In this document: positions 9,249 to 16,638 of the stretch, piece after piece
How the letters are laid out: each line of letters opens with the position of its first letter
Position numbering within the stretch: position 1 is the stretch's first letter
NCBI GenBank assembly: GCA_035296325.1
Contig: DATHBD010000062.1
Location: 1-64,000 of the forward strand
Source: DATHBD01 sp035296325
GTDB lineage: Bacteria; Actinomycetota; Actinomycetes; Mycobacteriales; Micromonosporaceae
Length of the DNA: 64,000 nt
Direction: 5' to 3'
Translations under genes and position numbers: made by a program
The notes under the pieces: generated by a model
Seen by the model: the letters and a program-made list of their open reading frames with translations, nothing else
What the model was told of the DNA's origin: nothing
The model's database searches: none

Positions 9249-9607
9249 ATCAGCTCCTCACGGATCCGTACGCGCGAGGCCACCAGGCGCGGCTCGCGCT
9301 GCTCGATGCGCGGTTCGCGGGTGTGGCGCCAGTCGGTCAGCGCGGTCCGCAGCACCATGCGCGCCGGACGGTCCGGGTCGACGTACCGGAAGATCAGCGA
9401 CGTGGCGACCATCGCCAGGGCTATCTCCCAGGCGGGGAAGAGGTCGACCTTGAACTCGAACAGGTAGTGGATGAACATGAAGAGTGGGACGAGGAGGACG
9501 AAAACGCCGTACTGCGCGTACGGCAACTGGATGGGGAGTGTGTAGCCGGGCGGGCCCAGATAGACGAGCCTCGCCCGGTAGATGTCGTCGTCGGTACGCA
9601 GCCGCAT
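9245..9607 (-). CDS. VirB3/PrgI-like small membrane protein
   Basis: A 120-residue protein with two adjacent membrane helices (about 28-70: YGVFVLLVPLFMFIHYLF and FPAWEIALAMVATSLIFRYV) framed by a basic N-terminus and a C-terminus rich in Arg and Glu. VirB3 and PrgI proteins have this size and hairpin topology and are encoded immediately before VirB4, as here. The primary sequence alone does not identify it. It overlaps the VirB4-like gene by 4 bp and lies 42 bp after the pilin-like gene. Confidence 0.6.
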   Translation of the reverse strand: MRLRTDDDIYRARLVYLGPPGYTLPIQLPYAQYGVFVLLVPLFMFIHYLFEFKVDLFPAWEIALAMVATSLIFRYVDPDRPARMVLRTALTDWRHTREPRIEQREPRLVASRVRIREELI

Positions 9608-9649
9608 CGTCGTCTACCACCTCGCCTCTCCGCCGCGATCCGCAAGGTC

Positions 9650-9970
9650 TTATTTGAACAGGATCGACATCAGGGAGTCGCCGACGAAGAAGAGGGTCGC
9701 CGCGCCCGCGACGAAGGCCAGCCCGATGATCGCGATCACCGAGCTGGTCAGCACCCGGGACACCTCACCCTTGCTGGCGCGACCGATGAAGATGATGCCG
9801 AGGACGGCGAGCAGGATCGGAGTGATCTTGGTTGCGAAGAACTCCAGGACGCCGTCCGTGTTGAGCTCTCTCGGCTGCGCGGGCGCGTAGCCGAGGACGT
9901 CAGCGGCGCCAAGCACGTCCGCGGCGCGCGTGGCGTGGTACCACACCGTCTGACCGAACGCTGTGAACAT
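9650..9970 (-). CDS. VirB2/TrbC-like pilin candidate
   Basis: A 106-residue hydrophobic protein with two membrane helices (about 50-66, ITPILLAVLGIIFIGRA, and 75-104, VLTSSVIAIIGLAFVAGAATLFFVG) and a short polar loop KGEVSR, the topology of VirB2/TrbC prepilins. There is no obvious cleaved signal; the first 48 residues are amphipathic. It is the first gene of the leftward operon. The ATG at 9970 has a strong GGAGG 6 nt upstream; a longer reading from 10063 lacks one. Pilin identity is inferred from topology and gene order. Confidence 0.6.
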   Translation of the reverse strand: MFTAFGQTVWYHATRAADVLGAADVLGYAPAQPRELNTDGVLEFFATKITPILLAVLGIIFIGRASKGEVSRVLTSSVIAIIGLAFVAGAATLFFVGDSLMSILFK

Positions 9971-10254
9971 CTCAACCTCCCCGGGCGCGCGGTCGGCGGG
10001 GTGCCGGCGCGCTAAGCCTCGCCGAAAAGAGCACCGTGCGGAACACCTGGACCGCAATGCCACTCTCTACAGCGAGAACGTTATCCGGGCGTTTGCATAG
10101 TGCTGGGGACTATGTCAGCTTTAACGGTCCAGATAGCGTTCACTTGCAGAGAGTACGTCGCCGTCCGTCTTTCGAACAAGCTGACGAACCCGTGCCGCCT
10201 CGGGCTCCGGCGTGCCATATGTTCCCTCTGCTGCCGTTCGCTAACGTTCGAGTG
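9971..10254. promoter_or_regulatory. Divergent control region, T4SS-like operon and folP
   Basis: This is the only non-coding gap that can hold the promoter of the leftward operon. It is clearly more AT-rich than its surroundings between about 10070 and 10160. It contains an inverted repeat CATAGT-N7-ACTATG at 10096-10114 and two AACGTT palindromes (near 10078 and 10243). The repeat could be an operator. No convincing -35/-10 pair was found for the leftward operon. Confidence 0.4.
10242..10247 (+). promoter_or_regulatory. -10-like TAACGT, leaderless start at 10255
   Basis: TAACGT followed by 7 nt places the transcript start on the in-frame GTG at 10255, favouring it over the ATG at 10264, which lacks a ribosome binding site. 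Confidence 0.45.
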
Positions 10255-11085
10255 GTGATCGACATGCTGCCTCCCGGCCCCGTGGTGATGGGCGTGCTCA
10301 ACGTGACCCCGGACAGCTTCTCCGACGGCGGGCGCTACACCGACCTGGACCAGGCGATCCGGCACGCCCTGCGGATGCGGGCCGAGGGCGCCGACATCAT
10401 CGATGTCGGCGGGGAGTCGACCCGCCCGGGAGCCGACCGGGTCGATGCGGCGGTCGAGGAGCGGCGGGTCCTTCCGGTGATCACCGCGCTCGCCGCGGAG
10501 GGCGTACCGACCAGCATCGACACCACCCGCGCCGCCGTCGCCGCGGCCGCGCTCGCAGCGGGCGCGAGCGTCGTCAACGACGTCTCGGGTGGGCTCGCCG
10601 ACCCGGACATGGCGCGGATCGTGGCGGACGCCGGTTGCCCGTGGGTCCTGATGCACTGGCGCGGGCATTCCAGCAGAATGGGAGATCTTGCCCAATACCA
10701 CGATGTGGTGAAGGAGGTGTGTGCCGAGTTGAGCCAGCGGGTGAACGCGGCATTGGCCGCAGGTGTACCGGGGGACCGGATCATCCTCGACCCCGGGCTG
10801 GGGTTCGCCAAGACCGCCGCGCACAACTGGCGACTCTCCGCGCATCTGGAGGACCTCGTGGCGCTCGGTCATCCGGTACTCGTCGGCGCCAGCCGCAAGT
10901 CGTACCTGGGTGAGCTGCTGGCCGACCCGGACGGCAGCCGCCGCCCCACCGAGCAGCGGGCGGCCGCCACCGTCGCCACCACCGTGCTGGCCCTGGCCAA
11001 GGGCGCGTGGGGCGTGCGGGTGCATGACGTGCTCGCCAACGCCGACGCGGTGAAGGTCTGGCAGGCGACCGAGGCCCGCCGATGA
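10255..11085 (+). CDS. folP: Dihydropteroate synthase
   Basis: A 276-residue TIM-barrel enzyme that condenses p-aminobenzoate with dihydropterin pyrophosphate in folate synthesis; it is the sulfonamide target. Family signatures are present: MGVLNVTPDSFSDGGRY near the N-terminus, DIIDVGGESTRPGA, the central SIDTTRAAVAAAAL and NDVSGG, and the late DPGLGFAKTAAHN and GASRKSYLG. GTG at 10255 is chosen from the -10-like hexamer; ATG 10264 would give 273 residues. It is coupled to folB by a 4-bp overlap. FolE, often upstream in actinobacteria, is not here; the secretion-like operon occupies that place. Confidence 0.95.
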   Translation: MIDMLPPGPVVMGVLNVTPDSFSDGGRYTDLDQAIRHALRMRAEGADIIDVGGESTRPGADRVDAAVEERRVLPVITALAAEGVPTSIDTTRAAVAAAALAAGASVVNDVSGGLADPDMARIVADAGCPWVLMHWRGHSSRMGDLAQYHDVVKEVCAELSQRVNAALAAGVPGDRIILDPGLGFAKTAAHNWRLSAHLEDLVALGHPVLVGASRKSYLGELLADPDGSRRPTEQRAAATVATTVLALAKGAWGVRVHDVLANADAVKVWQATEARR

Positions 11086-11444
11086 GCGACGTGATCACGC
11101 TGCAGGGCCTGCGGGCCCGCGGGCGGCACGGGGTGTACGACTTCGAGCGCGCCCAGGGCCAGGACTTCGTCGTCGACGTCACCCTCGAACTGGACCTCGC
11201 ACCGGCCGCCAGGTCCGACAACGTGGCCGACACGGTCGACTACGGCCAGCTCGCGGGACGGCTCGTCGCCGTGGTGGAGGGCGAGTCGGTCGAGCTGATC
11301 GAGTCGCTCGCGGCCCGGCTGGTCGACGCCTGTCTCGTCGATGTCCGGGTGCTCGCCGCGACCGTGACCGTACACAAACCACAGGCCCCGATTCCGCACC
11401 CGTTCACCGATGTCGCCGTGACCCTGCGCCGGGCCCGCCGGTGA
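11082..11444 (+). CDS. folB: Dihydroneopterin aldolase
   Basis: A 120-residue enzyme that cleaves dihydroneopterin to 6-hydroxymethyl-dihydropterin. Characteristic pieces are LQGLRARGRHGVYDFERAQGQDFVVDV (substrate-binding Glu in the first loop), DTVDYGQL and SVELIESLAARL. Length is normal for this homo-octameric family. The ATG overlaps the folP stop (ATGA) and its own stop overlaps the GTG of folK (GTGA), so folP-folB-folK is a tightly coupled unit. Confidence 0.95.
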   Translation: MSDVITLQGLRARGRHGVYDFERAQGQDFVVDVTLELDLAPAARSDNVADTVDYGQLAGRLVAVVEGESVELIESLAARLVDACLVDVRVLAATVTVHKPQAPIPHPFTDVAVTLRRARR

Positions 11445-11968
11445 GCCGGGCGGTGCTGTCCCTGGGCAGCAATCTCGATGACCGGGAGGCCCACCTGCGC
11501 GCCGCGGTCGCCGGGCTCGGCGAGTCGATCCTCGCCGTGTCGGGGGTCTACGAGACGCCGGCCTGGGGTGAGCTGCCTCAGCCGGACTTCCTCAACGCGG
11601 TGGCCCTGGTCGTCGACCCCGCGGCGGGCCCGGCGGACTGGCTCGCCCTGGCCCGGCAGCTGGAGACGGCGGCGGGGCGGCTGCGCGATCCGGCGCTGCC
11701 GGCCGGCCCCCGCAGCCTCGACGTCGATGTGATCACGGTGTGGGGTGCCGACGGGGCGCCGGTGCGCAGCGACGACCCGGAACTCACCCTGCCGCATCCC
11801 AGGGCCCACCTGCGGGCGTTCGTGCTCCGGCCGTGGCTGGATATCCAGCCCTACGCCGAGCTGCCCGGCCATGGCTGGGTGTACGACCTGGTGCGTCGCC
11901 CTCCGGTCGTGGGCGATCTCGGCGGGCTCCGGGTGCGCGAGGACATCTCCCTGGAGGCGGCGATCTGA
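11441..11968 (+). CDS. folK: Hydroxymethyl-dihydropterin pyrophosphokinase
   Basis: A 175-residue HPPK that transfers pyrophosphate from ATP to 6-hydroxymethyl-dihydropterin, supplying FolP. It has the N-terminal LSLGSNLDDREAHLRAAV, the YETPAWGELPQPDFLNAV substrate loop, GPRSLDVDVI with the metal-binding Asp pair, and LPHPRAHLRAFVLRPW. Starts at GTG 11441 overlapping the folB stop. It ends the folate gene set; the next gene has its own ribosome binding site. Confidence 0.95.
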   Translation: MSRAVLSLGSNLDDREAHLRAAVAGLGESILAVSGVYETPAWGELPQPDFLNAVALVVDPAAGPADWLALARQLETAAGRLRDPALPAGPRSLDVDVITVWGADGAPVRSDDPELTLPHPRAHLRAFVLRPWLDIQPYAELPGHGWVYDLVRRPPVVGDLGGLRVREDISLEAAI

Positions 11969-12021
11969 GCCGCATGCGGGAGACTGGGTAGGCAGTCCGA
12001 CAGAGCTTGGAGCCCGCGACG

Positions 12022-12597
12022 ATGGTGACGCCGAACCCGCACGACCGGTCCTCACTCGGGCCCCGACCGCGGCTCGAACCGACCAGGCCGGCGACCCTGC
12101 TGGTGGCCGCGATGGCCACCGGCGCGCTGGCCTGGCTCGGCATCAGCAACTTCTACCAGGAAATGGTCACCCTTCCCTGGCTCCCGCCGTTGACCCTGCT
12201 CGGCCTGGCGCTGGTCGAGGCGGTGACCGCGTGGACCACCAAGGCGCGGATCGACCGCAAGCCCGGCACCGTGCCGGTCGAGCCGCTCGTGGTCGTCCGG
12301 TATGCCGTGCTGGCCAAGGCCTCCTCGTTGGCCGGCGCGATCTTCGTTGGGGCCTTCCTGGGACTCACCACCTGGCTGGTGGCCCAGCGCGCCACCCTGG
12401 TCCGGACGGCCGACGATCTTCCGCAGGCCGGCGTGGGGTTGGCCGGATCGGTGGCCCTGGTCGCGGCCGCGCTCTGGCTGGAGTGGGCATGCCGGGTTCC
12501 GACGCCACCGCCGGGCGCCGATCCGGCCGGGCCGCCCCTGCCGGAACGGGGCGGCCGCGGCGAGGACCGCGCGGAGGGTGACCGAGCGTCCGGCTGA
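12022..12597 (+). CDS. DUF3180 membrane protein
   Basis: A 191-residue integral membrane protein with four predicted helices: about 22-40, 55-72, 98-120 and 130-150. The loop WTTKARIDRKPGTVPVEPLVVVRYAVLAKASSLAGA is typical of the DUF3180 family, which follows folK throughout actinobacteria. The tail is Pro/Gly-rich and hydrophilic. ATG 12022 is used because GGAG sits 9 nt upstream, rather than the in-frame TTG at 12007. Conservation of neighbourhood with folate genes is known, but no function is established. Confidence 0.85.
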   Translation: MVTPNPHDRSSLGPRPRLEPTRPATLLVAAMATGALAWLGISNFYQEMVTLPWLPPLTLLGLALVEAVTAWTTKARIDRKPGTVPVEPLVVVRYAVLAKASSLAGAIFVGAFLGLTTWLVAQRATLVRTADDLPQAGVGLAGSVALVAAALWLEWACRVPTPPPGADPAGPPLPERGGRGEDRAEGDRASG

Positions 12598-12630
12598 CGT
12601 CGCGCACTGTCGTCCCGGCCCTACCACGGG

Positions 12631-12636
12631 TACGTT
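12631..12636 (+). promoter_or_regulatory. -10-like TACGTT, leaderless start at 12644
   Basis: TACGTT then 7 nt to GTG 12644, with no ribosome binding site. Confidence 0.45.
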
Positions 12637-12643
12637 TCGCAGC

Positions 12644-13801
12644 GTGGTGCACCTCGACGACATCTTCGACGATCCGGCGTACGGCGAGCCGGGTCGCGAC
12701 CGGATGGTGGTGCACCTGGTCTGGGAGGCCCTGCTGGCCGCAGCGGTCCTCGTGGTGGGGTACCTGCTGCACCGGGCGGCACCTGGCGAACTGCGTTCCA
12801 CCGGCCTGACCGATCTGCTGCTGGTGGCGACGGTGCTCGGCCTCGCCACCATGGGCGTGGCGCTGAGCCTGCGGACCGGCGCGGTGAATCTCGCGGTGGG
12901 CCCGGTGGCGTACGCCAGCGCGGTGGTCTTCGCGCAGCAGGCCGACCGTGGGCTCACCGCAGCGGCGCTCACCACCGTCGGGATGGCGCTGGCTGCCGGT
13001 GCGGCGCTCGCCGTCGCCGTGGTGGGCCTGCACGTGCCCGGCTGGGCGGCGAGCCTGGCGCTGGCCCTGGCGGCGATTGCCTGGATCGGGGCGGACCGCC
13101 CGGTGGCGGCGGTCCCCGGCGACATGTACCAGCCGGAGCGCCACGGGCCGTACTGGTTCGCCGGGTTCGTCGCGCTCTCCCTGCTGGGCGGCGCACTGGG
13201 CACGGTCAAGGCGGTTCGCCGGGGCACCGGCCGGTACCGGCCCGGAATCGACCCGGCCCACCGGCGCGGTAGGGCCGTGGTAGGCCCGGTCGTGGGGGCG
13301 CTGATCGCCTCGACCGGCCTGGCCGCAGCCGCCGGCGTCCTGCAGGTCCTCGGTGCCGCCCGCACCGACCCGACCGAGACCGGACTGCCGCTGACCGGGC
13401 TGGCGCTGGGCGCGGCCCTGCTGGGCGGCACCTCGGCCTTCGGCCGGCGGGGCGGCGTCACCGGTACGGTCCTCGCGGTGGTGGGCCTTGTCCTGCTGCT
13501 GCGGTACGCCGCCGTCCAGGATTGGCCGGTGAGCCGGCTCGGCCTCGCCGCGGCCGCGATCGGGGTCGGCCTCGCGGTGACCCGCCTGGTCGAGCGCTTC
13601 GGTCGCCCGCCGGGCGCCGGCGGCTACCCGGAGCCGGTTGCCGAACCGCCGCCGGGCTGGGTTCCCCTGGCGGGTGCGGGGGAACCGGAGACCGGCCCGG
13701 ACGGCCCCTGGTCGTCCCCTTCGGGCGGGTGGACCAGTCCGTTGCCGGCGCGGACCACCGGCCAGGGATGGCGCGGGGCGCGGCGCCGGCCTGATCGCTA
13801 G
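12644..13801 (+). CDS. Orphan ABC permease-like membrane protein
   Basis: A 385-residue membrane protein with about eight to nine hydrophobic segments and a hydrophilic Pro/Gly-rich tail of about 60 residues. The segment TMGVALSLRTGAVNLAVGPVAYASAVVFA resembles the conserved region of ribose/branched-chain-type permeases (BPD_transp_2, compare GxxDLSVGS). No ATPase or binding protein lies beside it, and the repeat-like C-terminal half lacks a clear EAA-type coupling loop. It may be a decayed or repurposed permease working without a dedicated ATPase. The family link is moderately supported. Confidence 0.55.
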   Translation: MVHLDDIFDDPAYGEPGRDRMVVHLVWEALLAAAVLVVGYLLHRAAPGELRSTGLTDLLLVATVLGLATMGVALSLRTGAVNLAVGPVAYASAVVFAQQADRGLTAAALTTVGMALAAGAALAVAVVGLHVPGWAASLALALAAIAWIGADRPVAAVPGDMYQPERHGPYWFAGFVALSLLGGALGTVKAVRRGTGRYRPGIDPAHRRGRAVVGPVVGALIASTGLAAAAGVLQVLGAARTDPTETGLPLTGLALGAALLGGTSAFGRRGGVTGTVLAVVGLVLLLRYAAVQDWPVSRLGLAAAAIGVGLAVTRLVERFGRPPGAGGYPEPVAEPPPGWVPLAGAGEPETGPDGPWSSPSGGWTSPLPARTTGQGWRGARRRPDR

Positions 13802-13804
13802 GCT
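13799..13804 (+). promoter_or_regulatory. -10-like TAGGCT, leaderless start at 13812
   Basis: TAGGCT overlaps the stop of the previous gene and lies 7 nt before ATG 13812. Confidence 0.5.
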
Positions 13805-13811
13805 GAGCACC

Positions 13812-14126
13812 ATGAGCACCGAACGGCTGACAGAGCTCGACGCACTTCCCACCGAGGAGTTGCACGAGCGGGCCTTCGCCCTGGCCCGGCAGCGGCGTGA
13901 CCTGAGCTTCTTCTGGGATCTGTTCACGCACGTGCCACACGGCCACGAGGACAGTCACGACGGTTGGCTGGGCTCGCTCGCCGCAACGGTCGACGACGCC
14001 GTGGGGCTGTGGCGCGAGGTGACCGGGCACACCTACGGGGACTCTGAGCCGCTGGTGCGGGCGGCCTTCATCGACTATCTGAGCAAGGGGCCGGAGTCCG
14101 CGGCTGACGAGGCCACCCACCGGTAG
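13812..14126 (+). CDS. Small conserved acidic protein, unknown
   Basis: A 104-residue soluble protein, helix-rich and acidic, beginning MSTERLTELDALPTEELHERAF, with an aromatic core (LSFFWDLFTHVPHGHEDSHDGW). No known domain is recognised. The start is fixed by a -10-like hexamer 7 nt upstream; the longer open frame in the same phase is a shadow of the preceding gene. It converges with the ABC ATPase gene ending at 14131, 4 bp away. Confidence 0.7.
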   Translation: MSTERLTELDALPTEELHERAFALARQRRDLSFFWDLFTHVPHGHEDSHDGWLGSLAATVDDAVGLWREVTGHTYGDSEPLVRAAFIDYLSKGPESAADEATHR

Positions 14127-14130
14127 GGCG

Positions 14131-15129
14131 TCAGGCCGGCGCGGTGTCGGCCTCGCGCAGCACCCGGTGGATGTCGTCGGGGGTGAGCGCGCCGATCACT
14201 CGCCCGCCGTCGTGCACCAGCACCGCGCCGGCGCCGGCGCCGAGCATCGCGGCCAGTGCCTCGCGCAGCGTCGCGCCGGCCGGCACACTCGGCGCCCCTG
14301 CGCCGTCCACGCTGGACTCCGGGCGCAGTGCGGCGACCGGGATGGGCGTCACGGCCAGCCGCTTGATGCCGCGGTCCGCGCCCACGAACGTGCCGACAAA
14401 GGCGTTCGCCGGCGCGGCCAGCAGCGCCGCCGGCGGATCGTACTGCTCCAGATGCGCCCGGTCGGAGAGGACGACGATCCGCTCGCCGAGCCGGACCGCC
14501 TCGTCGACGTCGTGGGTGACCAGCACCGTGGTGGTGCGCACCCGGTCCCGCAGCCGGAGGAACTCCTCCTGCAGCCGCCCGCGCGCGATCGGGTCCACCG
14601 CGGAGAACGGCTCGTCCATCAGCAGGACCACCGGGTCGGCGGCGAGCGCCCGGGCCACCCCGACCCGTTGCCGCTGCCCGCCGGAGAGTTCGTGCGGGTA
14701 CCGCGCGCCGAACCGCGCCGGGTCCAGGCCCACCAGGTCCAGCAACTCGTCCACCCGCTCGGCGATCCGGCGCTTCGGCCAGCCCAGCAGGCGCGGCACG
14801 GTGCCCACGTTGGCGTGCACCGACTGGTGCGGGAAGAGACCGACGTTCTGGATGACGTACCCGATCCGCCGCCGCAGCGCGACCGGATCGACGGTGGTGA
14901 CGTCCTCGCCACCGAGCAGGACGCGGCCGGATGTCGGCTCGATCAGCCGGTTGATCATGCGGAGGACGGTGGACTTGCCGCAGCCGGACGGCCCGATCAG
15001 CACCACCACCTCACCTGCGCCGATGTGCAGCGACAGGTCCTCGACGGCGACCGTGCCGTCGGGGTACCGCTTGCCCACCCGCTCCAGGGTGATGTCAGCG
15101 GCAGCTGCCCCGTTCGCGGTACCGTCCAC
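14131..15129 (-). CDS. Osmoprotectant ABC transporter ATPase (OpuCA-like)
   Basis: A 332-residue ATPase. The nucleotide-binding domain has Walker A GPSGCGKST near residue 40, signature LSGGQRQRVGVARALAADP, and Walker B VVLLMDEPFSAVDP. The C-terminal third is a CBS-type regulatory region (AALRPES through VLVHDGGRVIGALTPDDIHRVL), as in OpuCA/OpuBA glycine betaine, choline or proline importers, where CBS modules sense ionic strength. It starts with GTG at 15129 only 2 bp from the divergent permease start; its ribosome binding site (GAAGGGA) therefore lies inside the first codons of that gene. It would power the two permeases at 15132 and 15809. Confidence 0.9.
   Translation of the reverse strand: MDGTANGAAAADITLERVGKRYPDGTVAVEDLSLHIGAGEVVVLIGPSGCGKSTVLRMINRLIEPTSGRVLLGGEDVTTVDPVALRRRIGYVIQNVGLFPHQSVHANVGTVPRLLGWPKRRIAERVDELLDLVGLDPARFGARYPHELSGGQRQRVGVARALAADPVVLLMDEPFSAVDPIARGRLQEEFLRLRDRVRTTTVLVTHDVDEAVRLGERIVVLSDRAHLEQYDPPAALLAAPANAFVGTFVGADRGIKRLAVTPIPVAALRPESSVDGAGAPSVPAGATLREALAAMLGAGAGAVLVHDGGRVIGALTPDDIHRVLREADTAPA
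15120..15125 (+). promoter_or_regulatory. -10-like TACCGT, leaderless start at 15132
   Basis: TACCGT then 6 nt to ATG 15132. The hexamer lies inside the first codons of the divergent ATPase gene. Confidence 0.45.
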
Positions 15130-15131
15130 GC

Positions 15132-15812
15132 ATGTCCCTTCTGGCCTACCAGGAGCCGACCAACCCGTGGTGGTCGTGGCGCTATGTCCGTGACAACGTC
15201 GAGACCATCCGCGGCGCGTTCACCGACCACGTCGTGCTGACCGTGGAGTCGGTGGCCATCGCCGCGCTGATCGCGATCCCACTCGCCGTGCTGGCGTACT
15301 GGGTACGCCCGCTCGCCACGCCGATTCTGGCATCTGCCGGCGTGCTCTACACGATTCCATCGTTGGGACTCTTCGCGATCCTCGCCCCCGTCCTGGGTTC
15401 GGGGACCACGATGGTCGTCACAGCGCTGGTGCTCTATGCGCTGCTGGTGATCGTGCGCACAGCGCTCACCGGCCTGCTGCAGGTGCCCGCCGACGTGCTG
15501 GAGGCGGCGACCGGCATGGGGTACGGCCGATGGGGGCGCCTGCTGCGGGTGGAGTTGCCGCTCGCCCTGCCGGGCCTGCTGACCGGCCTGCGCCTGGCGA
15601 CGGTGTCCACGGTGGCGCTGGTCACCGTGGGCGCGCTGGTGGGGGAGGGCGGCCTGGGCGGCCTGATCGTGTCCGGCTTCCGGAACAACTTCTACAAGGC
15701 CCAGATCGCCACGGCGACCCTGCTCTGCGTGGCCCTCGCCCTGGTGCTCGACCTGGCCCTGGCGATGCTCGGCCGGGCGCTCACCCCGTGGGCCCGGCGG
15801 GCAGCGTCATGA
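15132..15812 (+). CDS. Osmoprotectant ABC permease 1 (OpuCB-like)
   Basis: A 226-residue permease with five to six helices. The BPD_transp_1 coupling loop lies around LLQVPADVLEAATGMGYGRWGRLLRVELPLALPGLLTGLRL, containing the EAA-like EAATGMG...LP. It forms the membrane channel with the next permease, importing compatible solutes such as betaine or choline. It overlaps the next gene by 4 bp (ATGA, 15809-15812). Its transcription start would fall in the divergent ATPase gene. Confidence 0.9.
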   Translation: MSLLAYQEPTNPWWSWRYVRDNVETIRGAFTDHVVLTVESVAIAALIAIPLAVLAYWVRPLATPILASAGVLYTIPSLGLFAILAPVLGSGTTMVVTALVLYALLVIVRTALTGLLQVPADVLEAATGMGYGRWGRLLRVELPLALPGLLTGLRLATVSTVALVTVGALVGEGGLGGLIVSGFRNNFYKAQIATATLLCVALALVLDLALAMLGRALTPWARRAAS

Positions 15813-16501
15813 CCGCGGTACGCCAGATGGTGGTGTGGCTCAACGACCCGTTGAACTGGACCAACCCGGACGGCGTGCTGGCCCGGCTGGGTCAGCACCT
15901 GCGCCTGTCCGCCGCCGCGGTGCTGCTCGCCTGCCTGGTCGCCTGGCCGCTGGGCATCTGGCTGGGCCGGCGGGGTCGGCGGGCGGGGACCCTGGTGCTG
16001 CTGCTGTCCAACCTCACCCAGGCCGTCCCGGTGGTCGCCCTGCTGACCATCCTGCCGTTGACCGCGTTGGGGTTCGGTGCGCGGCCGGTGATCGTGGCAC
16101 TCGCCATCTTCGCGATCCCGCCGGTGCTCGCCACGGCGTACACCGGGATGCGCCAGGTTGATCCCGAGGTGCGCGAGGCGGCCCGCGGCATGGGCCTGTC
16201 CGGTTGGCAGATGCTCACCCGGGTGGAGTTGCCGCTCGCGGTGCCGTACCTGGCGTCGGGTCTACGGACGGCGGCGGTCCAGGTGGTCGCCACGGCGGCG
16301 CTCGCGACGTTCGTCAACGGCGGCGGGCTGGGCCAGATCATCGGAGCCGGGTTCGGCCTCGGGCTCGTCGCCGGCGGCGGGCAGGTGCTGGCCGGCGGTC
16401 TGCTCATCATCGGGCTCGCGTTGCTGGTGGAGGCGCTTGCGGCGGTGCTGCAGCGCGCGGTGACGCCGCGGGCGCTGCGGGCCCGGCGCAGTCGCCCGTA
16501 G
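15809..16501 (+). CDS. Osmoprotectant ABC permease 2 (OpuCD-like)
   Basis: A 230-residue permease with a typical EAA loop (VDPEVREAARGMGLSGWQMLTRVELPLAVPYLASGLR) and NGGGLGQIIGAGF, which pairs with the GEGGLGGLI segment of the first permease. Five to six membrane helices. Start ATG 15809 overlaps the previous stop. The two permeases and the binding protein downstream are in one direction, the ATPase in the other. Confidence 0.9.
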   Translation: MTAVRQMVVWLNDPLNWTNPDGVLARLGQHLRLSAAAVLLACLVAWPLGIWLGRRGRRAGTLVLLLSNLTQAVPVVALLTILPLTALGFGARPVIVALAIFAIPPVLATAYTGMRQVDPEVREAARGMGLSGWQMLTRVELPLAVPYLASGLRTAAVQVVATAALATFVNGGGLGQIIGAGFGLGLVAGGGQVLAGGLLIIGLALLVEALAAVLQRAVTPRALRARRSRP

Positions 16502-16638
16502 CGAAGTCGTGACCATTTCTGGTTGCCGGATCGGGATCGGCACGTTTGGCTAGGGGGAGCGGGTGGCGATGTGACGCCCGCCGGACACGCGGCCGGCCAA
16601 CCTTTGGCCGCGCCGGGACACGGAAGGCGGACCACTTC

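Noticed and set aside
9650..10063. Longer pilin-like reading from 10063
   Set aside because: ATG 9970 has a GGAGG site; the added residues are Arg-rich and occupy the promoter region.
1585..10254. Integrative conjugative element
   Set aside because: No integrase, excisionase, relaxase, VirD4/FtsK-like translocase, att repeats or tRNA boundary within the window.
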